Assembly (NCBI GenBank): GCA_000499405.2
Contig: HG738136.1
Span: 1,838,646 to 1,902,645 of the forward strand
Source of the DNA: Onchocerca volvulus
Lineage: Eukaryota; Nematoda; Chromadorea; Rhabditida; Onchocercidae
Direction of reading: 5' to 3'
Length of the DNA: 64,000 bases
The notes under the pieces are model-generated. The model saw only the letters and a program-made list of their open reading frames with translations, had not been told where the DNA came from and did not search any database. The translations under genes and the position numbers were made by a program. How positions within the stretch are numbered: position 1 is the stretch's first letter; every line of letters begins with the position of its first letter. Below are positions 37,613-52,100 of the stretch, in pieces.

Positions 37613-40373
37613 AGGAAAAAAAAAAGAAAAGAAAAAGCGAATAATAACGAAAAGATAAAATTAATCGTGAAAAAGAGAAAATATGACGAATTACGAAAAA
37701 GATACAACGAAGAACAATGAAGAATATAAAACGAATAAAAACAAAGAACAATGGAGATAAATAATTTTCTGGACGAATTACGATATCGAACCTTTCACCC
37801 GGTTTATTTTCATCTTCATTTCTTCAGTTTGATTTATCAAACGTTTTTTATTGTAATTACAATGGATGAAGCGTTTCAGAAGCGCCGTTTCGTCTCGATT
37901 ATTCATTGAAAATATTATTACGATGATACGAGAAAGAAAGAGAGATTACTGAATCAGTCATTATTAATGAATCTTACAGATATTAATGAATCTTTGCAAA
38001 ATATTTTTTCCCATAACATATTATCTAAGATATAATCTGATTGATATTCACTAATAATATTTTCAAATCAAACAACGATCATTAGTTGATTAGGTCAATC
38101 AAACTTTGAATTCATTTTTCGAAGTCTTTGACGCTTCTTTTCTGCTTAAATCAACGAGCAAAAAAAAAGTTCGTCGTCATTTTCAATCAAATTTTGCGAA
38201 AATAATTTTCAAAAATTCATCGATAATAAACAATCCGAAAATTTTGGAAATTTATCAACAATAAACAGTCAGGAGCATTTCATTTCATAATAAATTGAAA
38301 TATTTGAAAATTTATTAAATATGCCGGATAGTAGTGGATTATTTATTTGCATTATAATTAGTTTCGAAGAAGATATTCCCATGGGAAAAAGTCTTATTTA
38401 TATCCCTTAGCCTGCTGAAAACGTTACTTTGCCGATTGATTACTTATGAAAACTTTTGCACTATCAAATATTTTTTCACTTCTGTTTTCGAATATTTAAA
38501 TGTAAAATATCACACTTATTTCACGTAACTTTCCTTCTAGTACTGACCAATTAAAAAGACGTAAAACATGCGGAGTGAAGAGTACACAGATATAAAATTT
38601 AAATAATTATGCTTATATTTTGAAGAAAAAATTTTATATTAGACAAATGATTATAAATCAATTATTTGATTATTTCCAGATAAAAAAGCCCTTGACAATA
38701 CATCATTTACGTGATGAAGTATATTGTAAATAATCTAAATGCAACACTAAAAATAGTAGGGAAAATCTCGTTCAAGTACCGAGATTTCTTGGAACATTAA
38801 TGCTAATTCTATTGTGGTTATATTTCTGACAATATGACATTTTTTCTTGGCCATATCGCATTTTTTATTTTGTCGATCATTAATAATTTACATTTAAATG
38901 TAAATACCATACAAACCGATGAAAGCTTTTCTCATTTTTTGCTTGGCTAAAATTTCATCTCCTTTTTTTCATTGCCTGAATTCTATCTTTTTTTTTCTTG
39001 GCCAGAATTTCATTTTCCTTTGTTTGGCCAAAATTTCATCTTTCTTTTGCTTTAAATGCCAAATGCCAATATATATTATCGAGGGAGCAATTTTTCATCT
39101 ATGGCAAATTGTCTTCTTCAGCCAATTTGATTGTTCAATTTAGAAAATTACACAAGCTTTCAAGTGGATGCAATAAAGTTTATTTTTATTGGTTTTGATT
39201 AAATTGCTGCTAGCTGACCCTTATTAATTCATCTTAAATAGTACTTTCATTCATTCATTTTACAACTTTTTTGAACTTTCTTGACCTTTTCCACAAGATA
39301 TTATTAGGTAAGAATTAAAAATAAACAAGAATTTAAAATATAATAAGAATTCTTTTACTTCTTTTCTTTAGCAAATATTTTTAATTTTTAATCGACTTAA
39401 TGACAAAACAATTAGTCAGAGTGATTTAGCAATTAAATAATTAATCAACGAATTAATTTATAAACAGATTGTATTGATACTTCTTTTCTCTTTCTTTTAT
39501 GATCTCATAATTTTATTAGCTTCATACATAATTTTTTTCAAATTTGTGGCAATTTTTTAAACCTGTAATTTCAATTTTTCACGATAATTTTAACTTTTTA
39601 CAACTATTTCAATTTTAAATCGATAATTTTTTGAAACAAATAGGAATTTTACTTATATTGGTACTTAAACACTTCACTTATATTTATACTTAAATACTTC
39701 CTTAAATAATCGCAATTTATCTCGAAGAAAATCATTCATTCTTTTATGAAAAATTCTGAAATACCGCATTAGAGATTGTTAAGAATTGAAACTTTTCGAA
39801 ATATAATTGATTTGAAATGATAGTAAGATATTGTTACGTATCAGCTGCCGATAATTGAAATGATTTTTACGAAGCGATTCACAATTCATTCAATTCAACC
39901 ATCTATCATTCTACTTTTTTCTTGGCTTTTTTTTCTTGGCTTTTTTTTTCGTTTCTCTTGCTGCTTAGCATCCAATAGGTGGAGTTTGTTGGCTAGCTTT
40001 TGGCCTATAGTAGGCCGTTATTGGACTAGCCTAGCTCCTCCTTTTCCCACTTTCTAATTACAATTCATAGGCTCCATAAACTGAATTGGAACTCAATTAC
40101 ACTTTTATTCATTCCAATTTCGTCGATTATTTTGTAACGGGTTTCCATGGTACATTTATATATATATATACAAATCATCGGATCATCTTCATTTTACAAC
40201 ATCGGATAATTTATTATTTCCTTTTTCCATTTTTTTTTGATTACCGTATATTTTGTTTTTTGGTTTTTTACTTTTTTACTTTTGCTTGATAATATTTTAG
40301 TATAATTTATAAAATCAAAAAGGAATTGATCGATATTTCAATCCCGAAAAATACAAAATTATTCATAATTAAC

Positions 40374-40430
40374 AAAATTTAAACACTGCTGCACAATACT
40401 ATTCATAATATGCAGCGCTGTTTAAATTTT
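40374..40430. repeat. 20-bp-arm hairpin
   Basis: AAAATTTAAACACTGCTGCA and its near-perfect reverse complement TGCAGCGCTGTTTAAATTTT are separated by a 17-bp loop. It is an isolated stem-loop in noncoding sequence; a small RNA precursor or a decayed element end are both possible. Confidence 0.7.
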
Positions 40431-43400
40431 AATTAGGCAAACTGTCAAAGAAAAGGCAGATAACCAAAAAAAAAAAATTACTACATAATTAAAAATTTCA
40501 GAAATTTCGGAAAATTTGATTTAAGAATTTTAGACAATTGGAAAATTAGCAGAAAAAAAATTCGAAAATTCGATTTCAGAATTTTTAAAAAAATTAAAAA
40601 TGTTAAGAGCAAAAAAATTAAAAAAAAAAATCGGTTTAAGAATTTTTAGAAAATATTAGGAGTTGAAAAAAAAAAAGTTTTTAAATTCAGTTTAAGAATT
40701 TTAAAAAATTAAAAATGTTGAGAACAAAAAAAAAAAAAAAGAAAACTCTGAAGAAGCTAATGCAATTTTAAACAAAAAATTCTCTGAAATTATAATAAAG
40801 CTATGACCTACCAAAGTTTATATATGCTTCAGAAGATGTGACACATAGAGATGTCACCAATTGTTATATTGAGATGTCACCTATTGTTAAACTTTTTGCA
40901 ATACTTCATTTTCCCTCTCTTTTTTGTAGACTTATACTGATCATTTTTATTTTTATTTGAGACTAAAGAATAAATAATTGAAATAATTTTTTTGTTTTTT
41001 TCGAAATTTCTAGCAAAACTAATTTGTTCATAATAATAATATTCATCTTTGAAATATAAAATTTAAAAAAAAGCATTAAATAAGATTAAAATCGATTTTA
41101 TTTTTGATTTTGATTATTTTATTTCCAGTCCTAATTGCTGAATCATTTGCTGTATATTTGGAAAAGGAACGAAGTAGAATCGGCAAATCAGACAATGAGA
41201 TATCATAAATATCATTAATTTACTGATATATATAAACTAAAAATTTATTATTATTAAAACATTTATTATTATTAAAATTCGTAAATTATTTTACAAAAAA
41301 ATATTAAAGTTTTTCAAAGTTTATTTAAATTTCCAAGTTTATTTAAAAGTATAATTGTCATTTATCATAAACAATCAATTATATCGATATAACAAACATT
41401 ACAACAATTCTTTTAGTGCAATAATATAAAGTATTTCTAATGGAAATTTTGTTGAAAGATAGATACACACGGAAAATAACCAGTCCTACAGTAGTCTCAC
41501 TTTATTATGAGTAAACTTTGAGACATCAAAATTGGACATTTCAAAAGTTTGTCAAATTTGAAAAGATTGAAAAGTGTTAGTTCGATAGTCCTTTAATTGT
41601 TTGTTACAGTCTATGTCCTTTTTGTCACCTTAAAGAGTAATAAAATTCAGTTGACATTTCTATTTTTCAAAAAAATTTGCTATTTTTTTTACCTAAAATG
41701 ATAGTTATTTTCCGAATGATAAAGTATTTTTTATGGAAAAATTTGCATAATTTTGTGATAATTTTAATATTTTGTATAAAAATCTTCTGAATGAAACTGT
41801 AAAAATATATTCTTTTTTTCAAAAACAAAAAAAAATCGATATTCAAATTTATATTAATAAATTAGTATTATATTCTTAATTCTAATTTTAGAGCTTTAAT
41901 TCTTTCAAAAAAGAAGAAAAATAGCCGAATTGTTTGATAAATAAGAATAGTTAAATATATTTGACATATTATAAACTGTAAAACAAGAAATTTAAGTTGA
42001 AATTTTGTATATATTAAATAAAAAATAAATTTATCGATGAAATTTCTACTATTTTAATTTCCATTATTTTTTTTTAATTACTTTTAATTTCTTTTTCATT
42101 ATTCTAGTAAAAAAATTCCACTGATAAAGTTTATTTTTTTTTTGCTAGATAGATTATTTGTATTATTACTTAAAAACGTATGATTATATTATCAGTCCTA
42201 TATTCATATTATTATCAAAATTTTTTTCAAATATTTTCCATTATTTTATAAAAATTTGTTGAAAAATAGGGAAAAACATTGTGTTGTTTGTTTGATTAAA
42301 ATTTTGAGTCGTAAATAACAAATGATTTGTTTCTAGAAAAGATAAACTAACAGCTGTACGGAACTTTTTTTCGTTTTTTTTTTTTTTTTTTTTTTGTAAC
42401 TTCTTTGAAATTCATTCGTTAAATTTTACAGTAGTGAAAATTTTTACAGCCAGATGTTAGCGAATATTTTTTCCCATAAACTTTTTTTTTTTTTTCCTTT
42501 GTTTTGCGAAAATGCTCTTCTCGTTTTCATACACTTTTCGAAATATGCACCATCACCACATACTGAAATATTTGAAAAAAATTGAAAATGAAATAATAAT
42601 GCTGACTAATGATCGTTTGAAAATTTTAAAATTTTTTTGAAAAACGCTCATTTATTCAGATAAATTTAAATTTCAAGAAGAGATAGACATACTTTACGTG
42701 AGATTAGTAGTTTAGGGTCAAATGATTTCGAGTTAAATGAATTTTTGGAATAAATAAGCGTATTTCACGTGTGCTAATGATTTAGTATCAATGATAATGA
42801 GATAATATTTGCTTTGTGATATTTAAACAACTTGAAAAATGATAAATGAAAAATTGACAATAAAATATTTTCTTTTTTTTTCGATTTTTCGAATAAAAAT
42901 AAAAAATAAAATAAAACCAATCAATAAGTTCTTATATGAGAAAAACTTGTTATGTTTTTATCGTATTGAGCCAAAAAAAAAAAAAAAAAACAAAAAACAA
43001 TTTTGAGGGAAACAAAATAGGGAGATAGCTAAGCACTAAATTGGGGACAATAAGAATTGTCAACAAGAAAATAATAAGAAAAGATCATTTTGTTATTTTT
43101 CATTAAAAAGAATACTTGAAATTTTAAATTTTTTTATTTCTAATTTTTATCTTTTTCATTAAAATGAATTTTTTAAATTCTAAGTGATAAATTGCAATCT
43201 TTTTAAGTATTTTACCGAACTTTTTCCAAATATTTGGAATATTTGGTGACAACAACAATAATGCTGGATGACAATATCAGTAGTAATTTTCCCAATGAAC
43301 TTCATTTAAAGCTTATTCAAATGAAAACAAAGAAATTAATCAAATTCAATGGAAATATTTGATATCGTTTTTTTTTTTTCTTTTTCAACAAGCAGAAGAA

Positions 43401-45279
43401 ATGAAATTTATGAAATGTCGCTTCATTTGCTTCTATTTTTCTTTTTTTTACTTGATTTAGAAAGCTAAAATGAGGACATTTCAGTTTTTTTTTTTTCAAA
43501 TCGATAACTAAAAACGTGACATTTTTAATTTTATGGGTAAAAAAAGAGGAAAGTTTTCATCGTGAAATTTGTCCTCTGAAGTCATATTGTGCGGCAAATT
43601 TTTTTCATAGAATTAGCTGATCTAAAAATTTTTAATTTTCTTTTTGATTGATTTTTTTTTTTAAATTTTCTATAAAATCTATTCTATCATATTTTTGCCA
43701 TCACTTTTATCGCTGATCCTGATAACTGTTCAGAAATGTTTTTTTTGTTGTCCATTTTGTCACAACAGATGATGAAGATGTTATACGGAAATATCCATTG
43801 GTCATTTTATTCATGAACCAATTACACATCTAATAATGTCATTCTATTTCATATCAATAGAAATTTATTTTAAAAATGACAAAATTAACTATTCTCTTCA
43901 ATCCACCCAAATTTTGATATAATTGTTAAAGATTTAAAAAATTGTGACCTTTATGATGTCACCAAATATATCTGAACTTTTCTCCTCACGATTTCTCGTC
44001 GAAAGATGAAAAAACTCATCTTTTCTTTTCATTTTTAAAAATTTTTAAAAGTATCTATTTTGAGAGAACAAACTTCAATTTCGTTTATTTAAAAAAAAAA
44101 ATCATTGTGATAATTTTTAAAATTATCAATTAAAAATAATCATTGACGTTTAATGTTTGAAGAACAAAGGTCATAAGGTCAAGATTTGAGACAAAAAAAT
44201 TGACATTCGCGGGAATTAAATTTTGATGAAAATTGCATAGAAAGGATATAAAAGAAGAGATAAAAGTGGAAGCAATTATGAAAATATAATTTCTTATTCA
44301 AATGTGAATTTCGATACTATTAACTTAATAAGCAAATTATTGATAATAGGAATATAAAACAAACTGTAATATAAATTTTTTGAAATATCGATTGATTTTT
44401 TTTTTTTTTTTTGAAATATCCATTTACTTAATATATTATTAGATGTTACAAAATCTCCGACGATAATTTTGTTGGAAATCGGGAAATTTCTCGAGGGTGC
44501 GCTGAAATTAAATATATCAATTGATTGCTTTGATCAATTAGTAATTAATACTGCAACAAAAATAAATATAATATAAATATTCAAATGCAAATTAAGATTT
44601 TGAATGCAAATATCCAAATATTAATTTCCATATTATTAATTGGAAATCTTTAATAATCGAAATAATATAAGACTAATATTAAGCCTAAATATTTATTGTA
44701 AGAGTAATAAGCAAGAACAATAACAGTATTTAAATATTTTAGAAGATGTATAGATTGTAAGATGAAGAAGTAAATGATTTAAAGTTATTGACAATTAAAG
44801 TTTAAATTCGAATAATCATTGAATAATTAAATTCGAATTTTATATTTTTCAAAAAATCATCTTCAGGCAGAATAAGAGCAAATCAATGAAATAATAGTTT
44901 AACGATACATATTCGTTGTGGGATATTTCCTTCAACTAACTTTTTTGTTGATGAATTTTTTTCGAAAAAAAAAAAAAAAAAAAATTGTCATTTTAGGAAA
45001 AACGACGAAGAGAAAGAAGTTAATCCTTTTTTTTTTGCTTCCTTTCTTTTTTCCAATTCACTTACATCATTTCTCAAACAAATTTTCATCCCAAACAACC
45101 ATTTTTTTTTTTTTTTTTGTTCATTTTCAATGAAAACTAAAAAGCTAAAATTTTCTTCTTTTTTTAATCGTTTTTTGCTAATTTATGCTTCAACGATTTC
45201 CTTAATTAGCATCTATTTTATGGTGTTCAGTTATGCGAAAAAAAAAGAACGAATTGAAGCATTAGAAAATTAAAAAAAA

Positions 45280-45620
45280 AAGAGAAAAAAATTTGCGAAG
45301 CATTCTTTTTCAGCGAATTTCTCAATTCTCTCGTAAAAGAATAAAAGTTAACAAAAAAAAAAAAACTTGAAAATATACGAATATTTATTCCTTCTTATCA
45401 ATCTTTATCATTTTCCGATAGAATTATATAAAATTGAGACAAAAAAAAAAAATTTGCGAAACATTCTTTTTCAGCGAATTTCTAAAAAAAAAAAATAAAT
45501 TTTTCAAATCTTTTGCTTTCCTCGCAGAAGAATAAAAGTTGACAAAAAGAAAAAAGTTACAAATAAATGAATATTCATTCTTTCTTATCATTTCTTATCA
45601 TTTCAGATAGGATTATATGC
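45280..45620. repeat. tandem duplication of about 165 bp
   Basis: The block AAATTTGCGAAGCATTCTTT / TTCAGCGAATTTCT / AGAATAAAAGTT.ACAAAAA / ATTC.TTCTTATCA / GATAG.ATTATAT at 45288-45428 recurs at 45450-45618 with point changes. Confidence 0.75.
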
Positions 45621-47819
45621 CAAGTTTTACAACATTCTTTTTTAAGTACCAATTGAAATTCTGCTATCACTTTATCATGATAGCATATATCGATTGAATC
45701 TAAGGGAATGATAAGGCAATCAAGCATAACATTGAATGATAACAAAATTGATGAAGTCAAATGATAATATTTTTAGACTTTTAAATAATTGTCTTTGAAT
45801 ATAATATAATGAATCATCATTTTTTCATTCATTTCTTTATTAAATTTTCGTATTAAAAAATTTAAAATTGATATCACTTCATGAGAAATAAGTATAATAA
45901 GAACTTAAAATACTATTTGCTTAAAACACGATTACTTAAAATACTTAAAATACAATTTTAAAACAACATTTGAAATGATCCAAGCAGATGATATCTAATT
46001 GTTGATAAGAAACGTCAAATAAAAAGCGATAAACAAATCGATGACATTCTACTCATATCAGAATGATAATTTGCTAAGTGATTACTAATCGAGCTTTCTG
46101 GCAAAATATCGATTTACAGCCTAATGATATTAGCAGCATATTTGAAGTTTATCAAATTATTCTGCTCGTTATCTATTCATTATTTGACCTTTGACATCTG
46201 TTAGAAAAATCATTTCTATGCTAGTTTTATAGTTATTCAGCCCTTAAAGTATTGAAGTTTATCAGCTCATTTTATCGTCGTTATTTACTCATTATTTGAC
46301 CTTTGACATCTGTTTAGAAAAATCATTTCTATGTTAAATTCGTATTATTTAGCTGTAAAAATTTCAAATGAAATCATTCTTGTTTATTTCGAAAATATTT
46401 CCATTCATTACGATTGTTGCCGTATGATAATTAAATATGCGAATTATTCATTGCTGAATTTGATAAACTTCAAATCAATAATATAATGTTTCTGGAAATA
46501 TAATAAACAGATAGGAAATATGAAAATTAATTTAATCATACAAATGATAGCTCTTTCAGTACTGATTAGAAATGCTTTTTCTATTTTATTTTCAATTATG
46601 ATATAATCAATATTTTGATTTGCTATAGTTTTTAATTATTATCATTTGATAAGATAAGTTGATCCATTTAACTGCTATTTAATATTATATGTTTGATTAT
46701 CGATTAGATTGTTGATTAATTTTATAGTAATTATTTGATTGATATTATTTCGATTATTGATTAGTTAATATTATTATGACGTCTTAGTTTATTCACATTA
46801 TTGATTAGGAATCGGTCCTATTTTATTGTCAAATACGTATAAACAATACTTGGATTATCATAGTTATCATTTTGATAAGATAAGCCGATACATTCAATTG
46901 TTAGTTTTTAATATTATCGTTTGATTATTAATTAGATTTGAAAAAAATTATTTGTTTAATTTATAATGATTTCTTGATTGATATTATTGTAATTATTGAT
47001 TACTTGATATTATTATGATATTTTGGTTTAATCTCGACTACAGGCTTATCTGTGGCATATTATTCTTATCAAACTTTATCATTCAACTTATCACTGATTG
47101 ATTTTTCTTTTTGCACCTAATTGCTTTTTATTAATTTAAACATTCAACAAATTTTGCTAATTTCATAAATCTGATATTTCGATAGCAATTAACTATCCCA
47201 AATTGCGATTACGGTAGGAGTGCAAAAATTTCAACCTATCAAAATTTCAACCTAGAAAAGGGCAAATTCGGTACGAGCAGCCACGATGATTCTGGCTCTC
47301 AAAATACATTTATCTTCATTTCTACGGTTAAAAAATCCTAGGCTCATTTTTCCATCTGTTTCTTAGGATCTAGTCCATCTATTGAATCATAACTAGGCTC
47401 CTAGGCTAATATTGGCAATTTTCCCGATATTATTTTGATTAATTGCATGTAATACCTAGCAAGTTTACTTTGAAAAGATTTCAATCAATTATGATATTTT
47501 AAGAATTAAATAATCATTAAAAAAAATTATGATTACGATTATAATCAATTTCATAATCATTACAATCATAATCAATTACTAAATTTAATAATCATTCAAA
47601 CGATTGATAGCATCTTTTATCAAAAAGAAAAAAAAATTTCTTAAAATTAAAATTTCAATGGATTGTTGTGATGCTATGCCTACTGTAACAGTTTAATAAA
47701 AAATATTTAATTCATCCATTTGATTTCATTCCTAACTATATTATTGTTATTATTATGATAATTTTAATGGAATAAATTTTTCTTTAACTTCTTTGCTCTT
47801 TTCTTTTTCATTAATTCTT

Positions 47820-48003
47820 AAATTTAATTCCTAGGCCAATTTATATTAATTCCTAGGCCAATTTATACCAATTCCTACGCCAATTTATATTAATTCCTAG
47901 ACCAAATTTATATTAATTCCTAGGTCAATTTATATCAATTCCTAGGCCAATTTATATCAATTCCTAGGCCAATTTATTTTAATTCCTAGGCCAATTTATC
48001 CAA
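47820..48003. repeat. CCTAGGCCAATTTATAT minisatellite
   Basis: Eight units of 22-25 bp with consensus AATTCCTAGGCCAATTTATA. The CCTAGG core is palindromic. Confidence 0.9.
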
Positions 48004-48539
48004 ATATTTATTTTCATTAAATCTTTATTTCTGATCTTTCTGGCAGTAATTGAGGACTAACAATTACAAATAAACATTCCTCCTCTTATAAACAAATAAT
48101 TTTGAAGCATCTCTTATAGCTTATTTTTATCAGTTGTTGTAATCAAATCCATCCATCTATCTATCTATCCTTTCCCTCCCCTTTTCTCTTCTTCATTTTT
48201 CATCGAATTGAGTTTCACATCGATCGATAATCTTCGATTTTATTGCTAAAACATTATTATTGATCATTCCTTTTATTTATATATATGTTCATTTGTTGAA
48301 AACGAAAAAAGAAAAAAAATCAATAATTCACTATAAAGTGATTTATATTTCTGATTGATCTCTTTTTTAAGTTGTAAACAAAATCTCGACATATCACGTG
48401 GATAATTAGATCATAAATCATGCAATCATGAAAATATAATATATTATCCGTTGACTTGCGGCATTGATCACGTGTCTCTCATTAATTTTAGCTCTTTTCA
48501 AAGTAATTAATTAATTAATTAAAAAATGGTATATTAACT

Positions 48540-49080
48540 TTATTGGCCAAAAAAAAAAAGGATATATTGTTGCAAAACTAGGATATATTCTGGCCTGATC
48601 ACACATCATGTTCATTTTAAAACGCTAATAAAAGCTAAAATTATAGATATATTCTATCTTGTGATATATTCTATTCTAAAACTTAATATAGGCCAAGATT
48701 ATAAATAGATTTGGGCTTGTTTTTTCATCCTAAACTCTAATAAAAGCCAAAATTACGGATATATTCGGCCATGTCATATTAATTTTAAAGCCTGGTAAAA
48801 CCAGAATTATGGATATATTTTGGCCGTTTCATGTCACTTTAAAACCCAATAAAGGCTAAAATTATGAATATATTTGACCTTATTATCCATATTCTGGCCT
48901 TATATGTTCATTCTAAAGCCTAGTAGAAGCCAAAATTATGGATATATTTTGGCCTTGGCATGTTCATTCTAAAATACTAATAGGAACCAAAAAATGTCAT
49001 GTTCATTCAAAAATGCTAACGGAAATCAAAATTAATGGATATATTCTGGCTTTGTCATGTTCAAAGCCTGATTTATATTC
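48540..49080. repeat. array of about 55-60-bp units just upstream of the TRPA-like gene
   Basis: About nine imperfect units carrying ATGGATATATTYTGGCCTTG, CATGTTCATTCTAAAACCTA and ATAAAAGCCAAAATTA. The array stops at the splice acceptor (49091-49095) that precedes the TRPA-like start exon. Confidence 0.8.
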
Positions 49081-49107
49081 AAAACCTAATTTCAGGAATC
49101 GAGATGA

Positions 49108-52100
49108 ATGACGAAGTCAAGTACCACGGAGATATTTGAATGTTTGCTCAACTTACATGAATTGGAAGGAGCAATCGTTAACAAAAATTCCCGAACTTAC
49201 AAGATTAATGGAGAGTAGTGAAGAAACGCTAAATCCGTTCGTTTTTTTTTTTTTTTTTTTCAGCAATTAATTAAAATTCAAAAAAAAAAGTAGAAAAGAT
49301 CTTGTTTGAGCAATTTAAAGATATCATGCATAATTTGAATATAATCTGAAAGTATTTCGGTTCTTATTTTACTTCATTTTCCGGTATTTCATTTTCAGAT
49401 TGCCATATGTTTTGAGTTTAGAATATTGAATTTATAACTGATAATAATTGAATTGGAAATTTTAAGAAAATTTATAAAATAAGTCAATTTTTGCAAAATT
49501 TAACTCAAACATAGGGTTACCGTACTTCTCATATTACAGTAGGTGATGAGTCAATCTGGGAATATTAATAGTGGTACTGTAGAAGATGGGATAATTTTAT
49601 CTTTTCTAATCAATTGAATTTGAATCACTTATAAGAAGTTATTATTGACAAGAAGTATCCGTGAAATTATTAATCGTAATTAATTATTTTGATATGTTAT
49701 TCATTATAAATGTTGATAGTATCATAAAGCAATCGATACTTTTATAAAATGTAAACAAAAAAACAATATTTCAATCGATAAAACGATCAAATGTGAAAAA
49801 TGATTTAATGTTTAGATTGTTAGCAATTAAAACAAAATTAAAATTGATTTTAAATTTAAATCAGCATCTAAAATTCAGGATAAATATTTTGAAAGTTTTC
49901 TTTTTCTTTTTCTTTTTTTTTTCAATAATAGAAATCGTATTCAGATGAATTTCTTAACAATTGTAATAAATTTAATTTTATAAATAGAGAAAGAAATATT
50001 TATTTAAAAAGAAAAAAAAAAGAAAAATATTATGTTTATTATAGATGTACCAGAGATTTCTACAACAGTCGTACACGAAGGATACAGTTGGATGATCGGA
50101 TTGTTTATTTCTTCCGATACGGTAAACTTAAATTTTTAAATCCTTTACTTACTAGAATCTCACTTGAAATTGCATATCATTGCATTAAAGCAATGTAAAT
50201 GTTAAGATAAGATAAACTGATAAAAAAATTGATAAGTGTATTTTTGTCAATCAAATCCAAATAGAATAAATAAAATTGTTGTGAAGTTGAAAATTTCTTA
50301 AGAAATATTAAAATATAAAATATGACGAGAATACCTGATTAAAGGAGATTGTCATAAATTAATATGCAAATCGTTTTGTTTATAATTATGAATTTTATTT
50401 TCAGTAAACTTGATCCACAAATTGATTTTGATTAAATAATGAGTAAATTGTGAAAATCTGATATGCAAAATTAAAAAAATTAAATTCAAAAATTATCAAA
50501 AATTTTGTAATTATTTATCAGTAGGGGGAATTGAATTGATTATCGATATTTTCAATATAATCATTTACATAATTATAAACGTTGATCATAAAAAAAAAAA
50601 TGAAACAGAAAAATTATGATTTTGTTATAGATGGTGCGGAAGAAGGCGAAGAAGTTATAAGTTGGCGTGAATTAAAACATTTGGTAATAAATCATTTAAT
50701 TAATTGATTCAAGTAATTGAAGAATAAATAAACGAATAAATTAATGATTTTTTTAAAAAATAAATCAATATTTTGAACAAGTAAACAAATAAATCAATGT
50801 TTTAAGCAACAAATAAATGAATAAATCAATGTTGAATTAATTTAATTTTTTTGCAACCTAATAAATTTGAATTTAATTATAAAATTAATAATAATAAGAA
50901 TAGCAATATTTGAAATAATTAATAATTTAAAGAAGGTTTCAGAGGGATAGTAAACAATGGAATGTAATTCGACATCCAATGGTACTTAATTTTGTCAACG
51001 AGAAACTTCTTTCGCAAGCTTATTTCTATGTTGCACATATTATATCATATTTGATTTTTCTACTTTTACTCTCCAGTTATATTTTTGGTAAAAATAACGG
51101 CCAAGATATTCTGGCCACATTATTTCTGGTCGTTTTTGGATTCTGCTTGGTTTGTTTTACGATATTTTCAAAAAATTCTGAATCTTGATATTGTGACGTA
51201 ATCTTGAATCATACACATATTCAAAGTAAATGATTCTAAACTGTAAAGAATGCTTTATTTTCACTTCTTTCTATTCGATCAACAAATTGAAAAATTAACG
51301 AAACTTGGCTAGACATCATTTATTTTTCATACTTTTAACTGCATCGAATTTTAAATTTGCAAAAACAAAAAAAAGTAGCAATCTAGAAAAATCTCGGAAT
51401 TTCTGATAATTTAAATTTCAAATAGCAGAAGTATTTATTGTTGTAAAACGGAAAACAAAATAGATTAGCTACGGTAGCAAAAGAAAATTTTTTCTGTAAT
51501 AAAGATTATGGCTAAATTCTACTGATTTAATCAAATAAAAGAAATAATTCGTAAAGAGGTGCAAAGTTTAATTTAGAAATCTACGGAGATAAAATTTTCA
51601 TTTGAAATTTTCGGAGATAAAATTATCAGTTGAAATCTTCTGAGATAAAGTTTTCATTTGAAATTTTCGGAGCTAAAGTTATCAACTGAAATCTTCGGAG
51701 ATAAAGTTTCTATTTGAAATTTTTGGAGATAAAGTTATCAGTTGAAATCTTCTGAGATAAAGTTATCAGTTGAAATCTTCTGAAATAAAGTTGTCATTTG
51801 AGATTTTCGGAGATAAAGTTATCAGTTGAAATCTTCTGCGATAAAAATTATCAGTTGAAAATTTCGCATTCATTATCTAATCATTTTACAGATAGTAAAA
51901 TGTGCGGTAAAACTTCAAGCAGGTAAAATCAGTAAATGGTTCATAATTGCGTATTCTTTCAACGTGATAACGTATATCGCTACTTTTCTATTCATCTGGA
52001 CACCACTATTATTTTCATATGATGATTACAATTCTGATTTAAAGGTTATTCCTTTTTTTTTTTTTAAATTTTACGAAATTACTTTTATAATTGAAAATTG

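Larger units (their letters stand above)
34370..49095. other. long gene-poor region
   Basis: Nearly 15 kb after UTP14 without a recognisable coding exon on either strand. It contains MITE copy D and several tandem or duplicated blocks (listed separately). It also contains a hairpin at 40374-40430, many A/T homopolymer runs, and short blocks such as the TTTGACCTTTGACATCTGTT pair at 46181 and 46286. I searched specifically for ankyrin-repeat-like exons that could belong to the downstream TRPA gene and saw none. The poly(A) signal of UTP14 is at 34413-34418. Confidence 0.6.

Noticed and set aside
36568..37751. Several overlapping minus-strand frames rich in Phe, Leu and Ser
   Set aside because: They derive from GAA/AAGA-rich plus-strand repeats and MITE copy D.
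34370..49095. Possible ankyrin-repeat exons of the TRPA-like gene
   Set aside because: I looked for repeated GxTPLHxA-type coding with splice borders and saw none; a profile search would be decisive.
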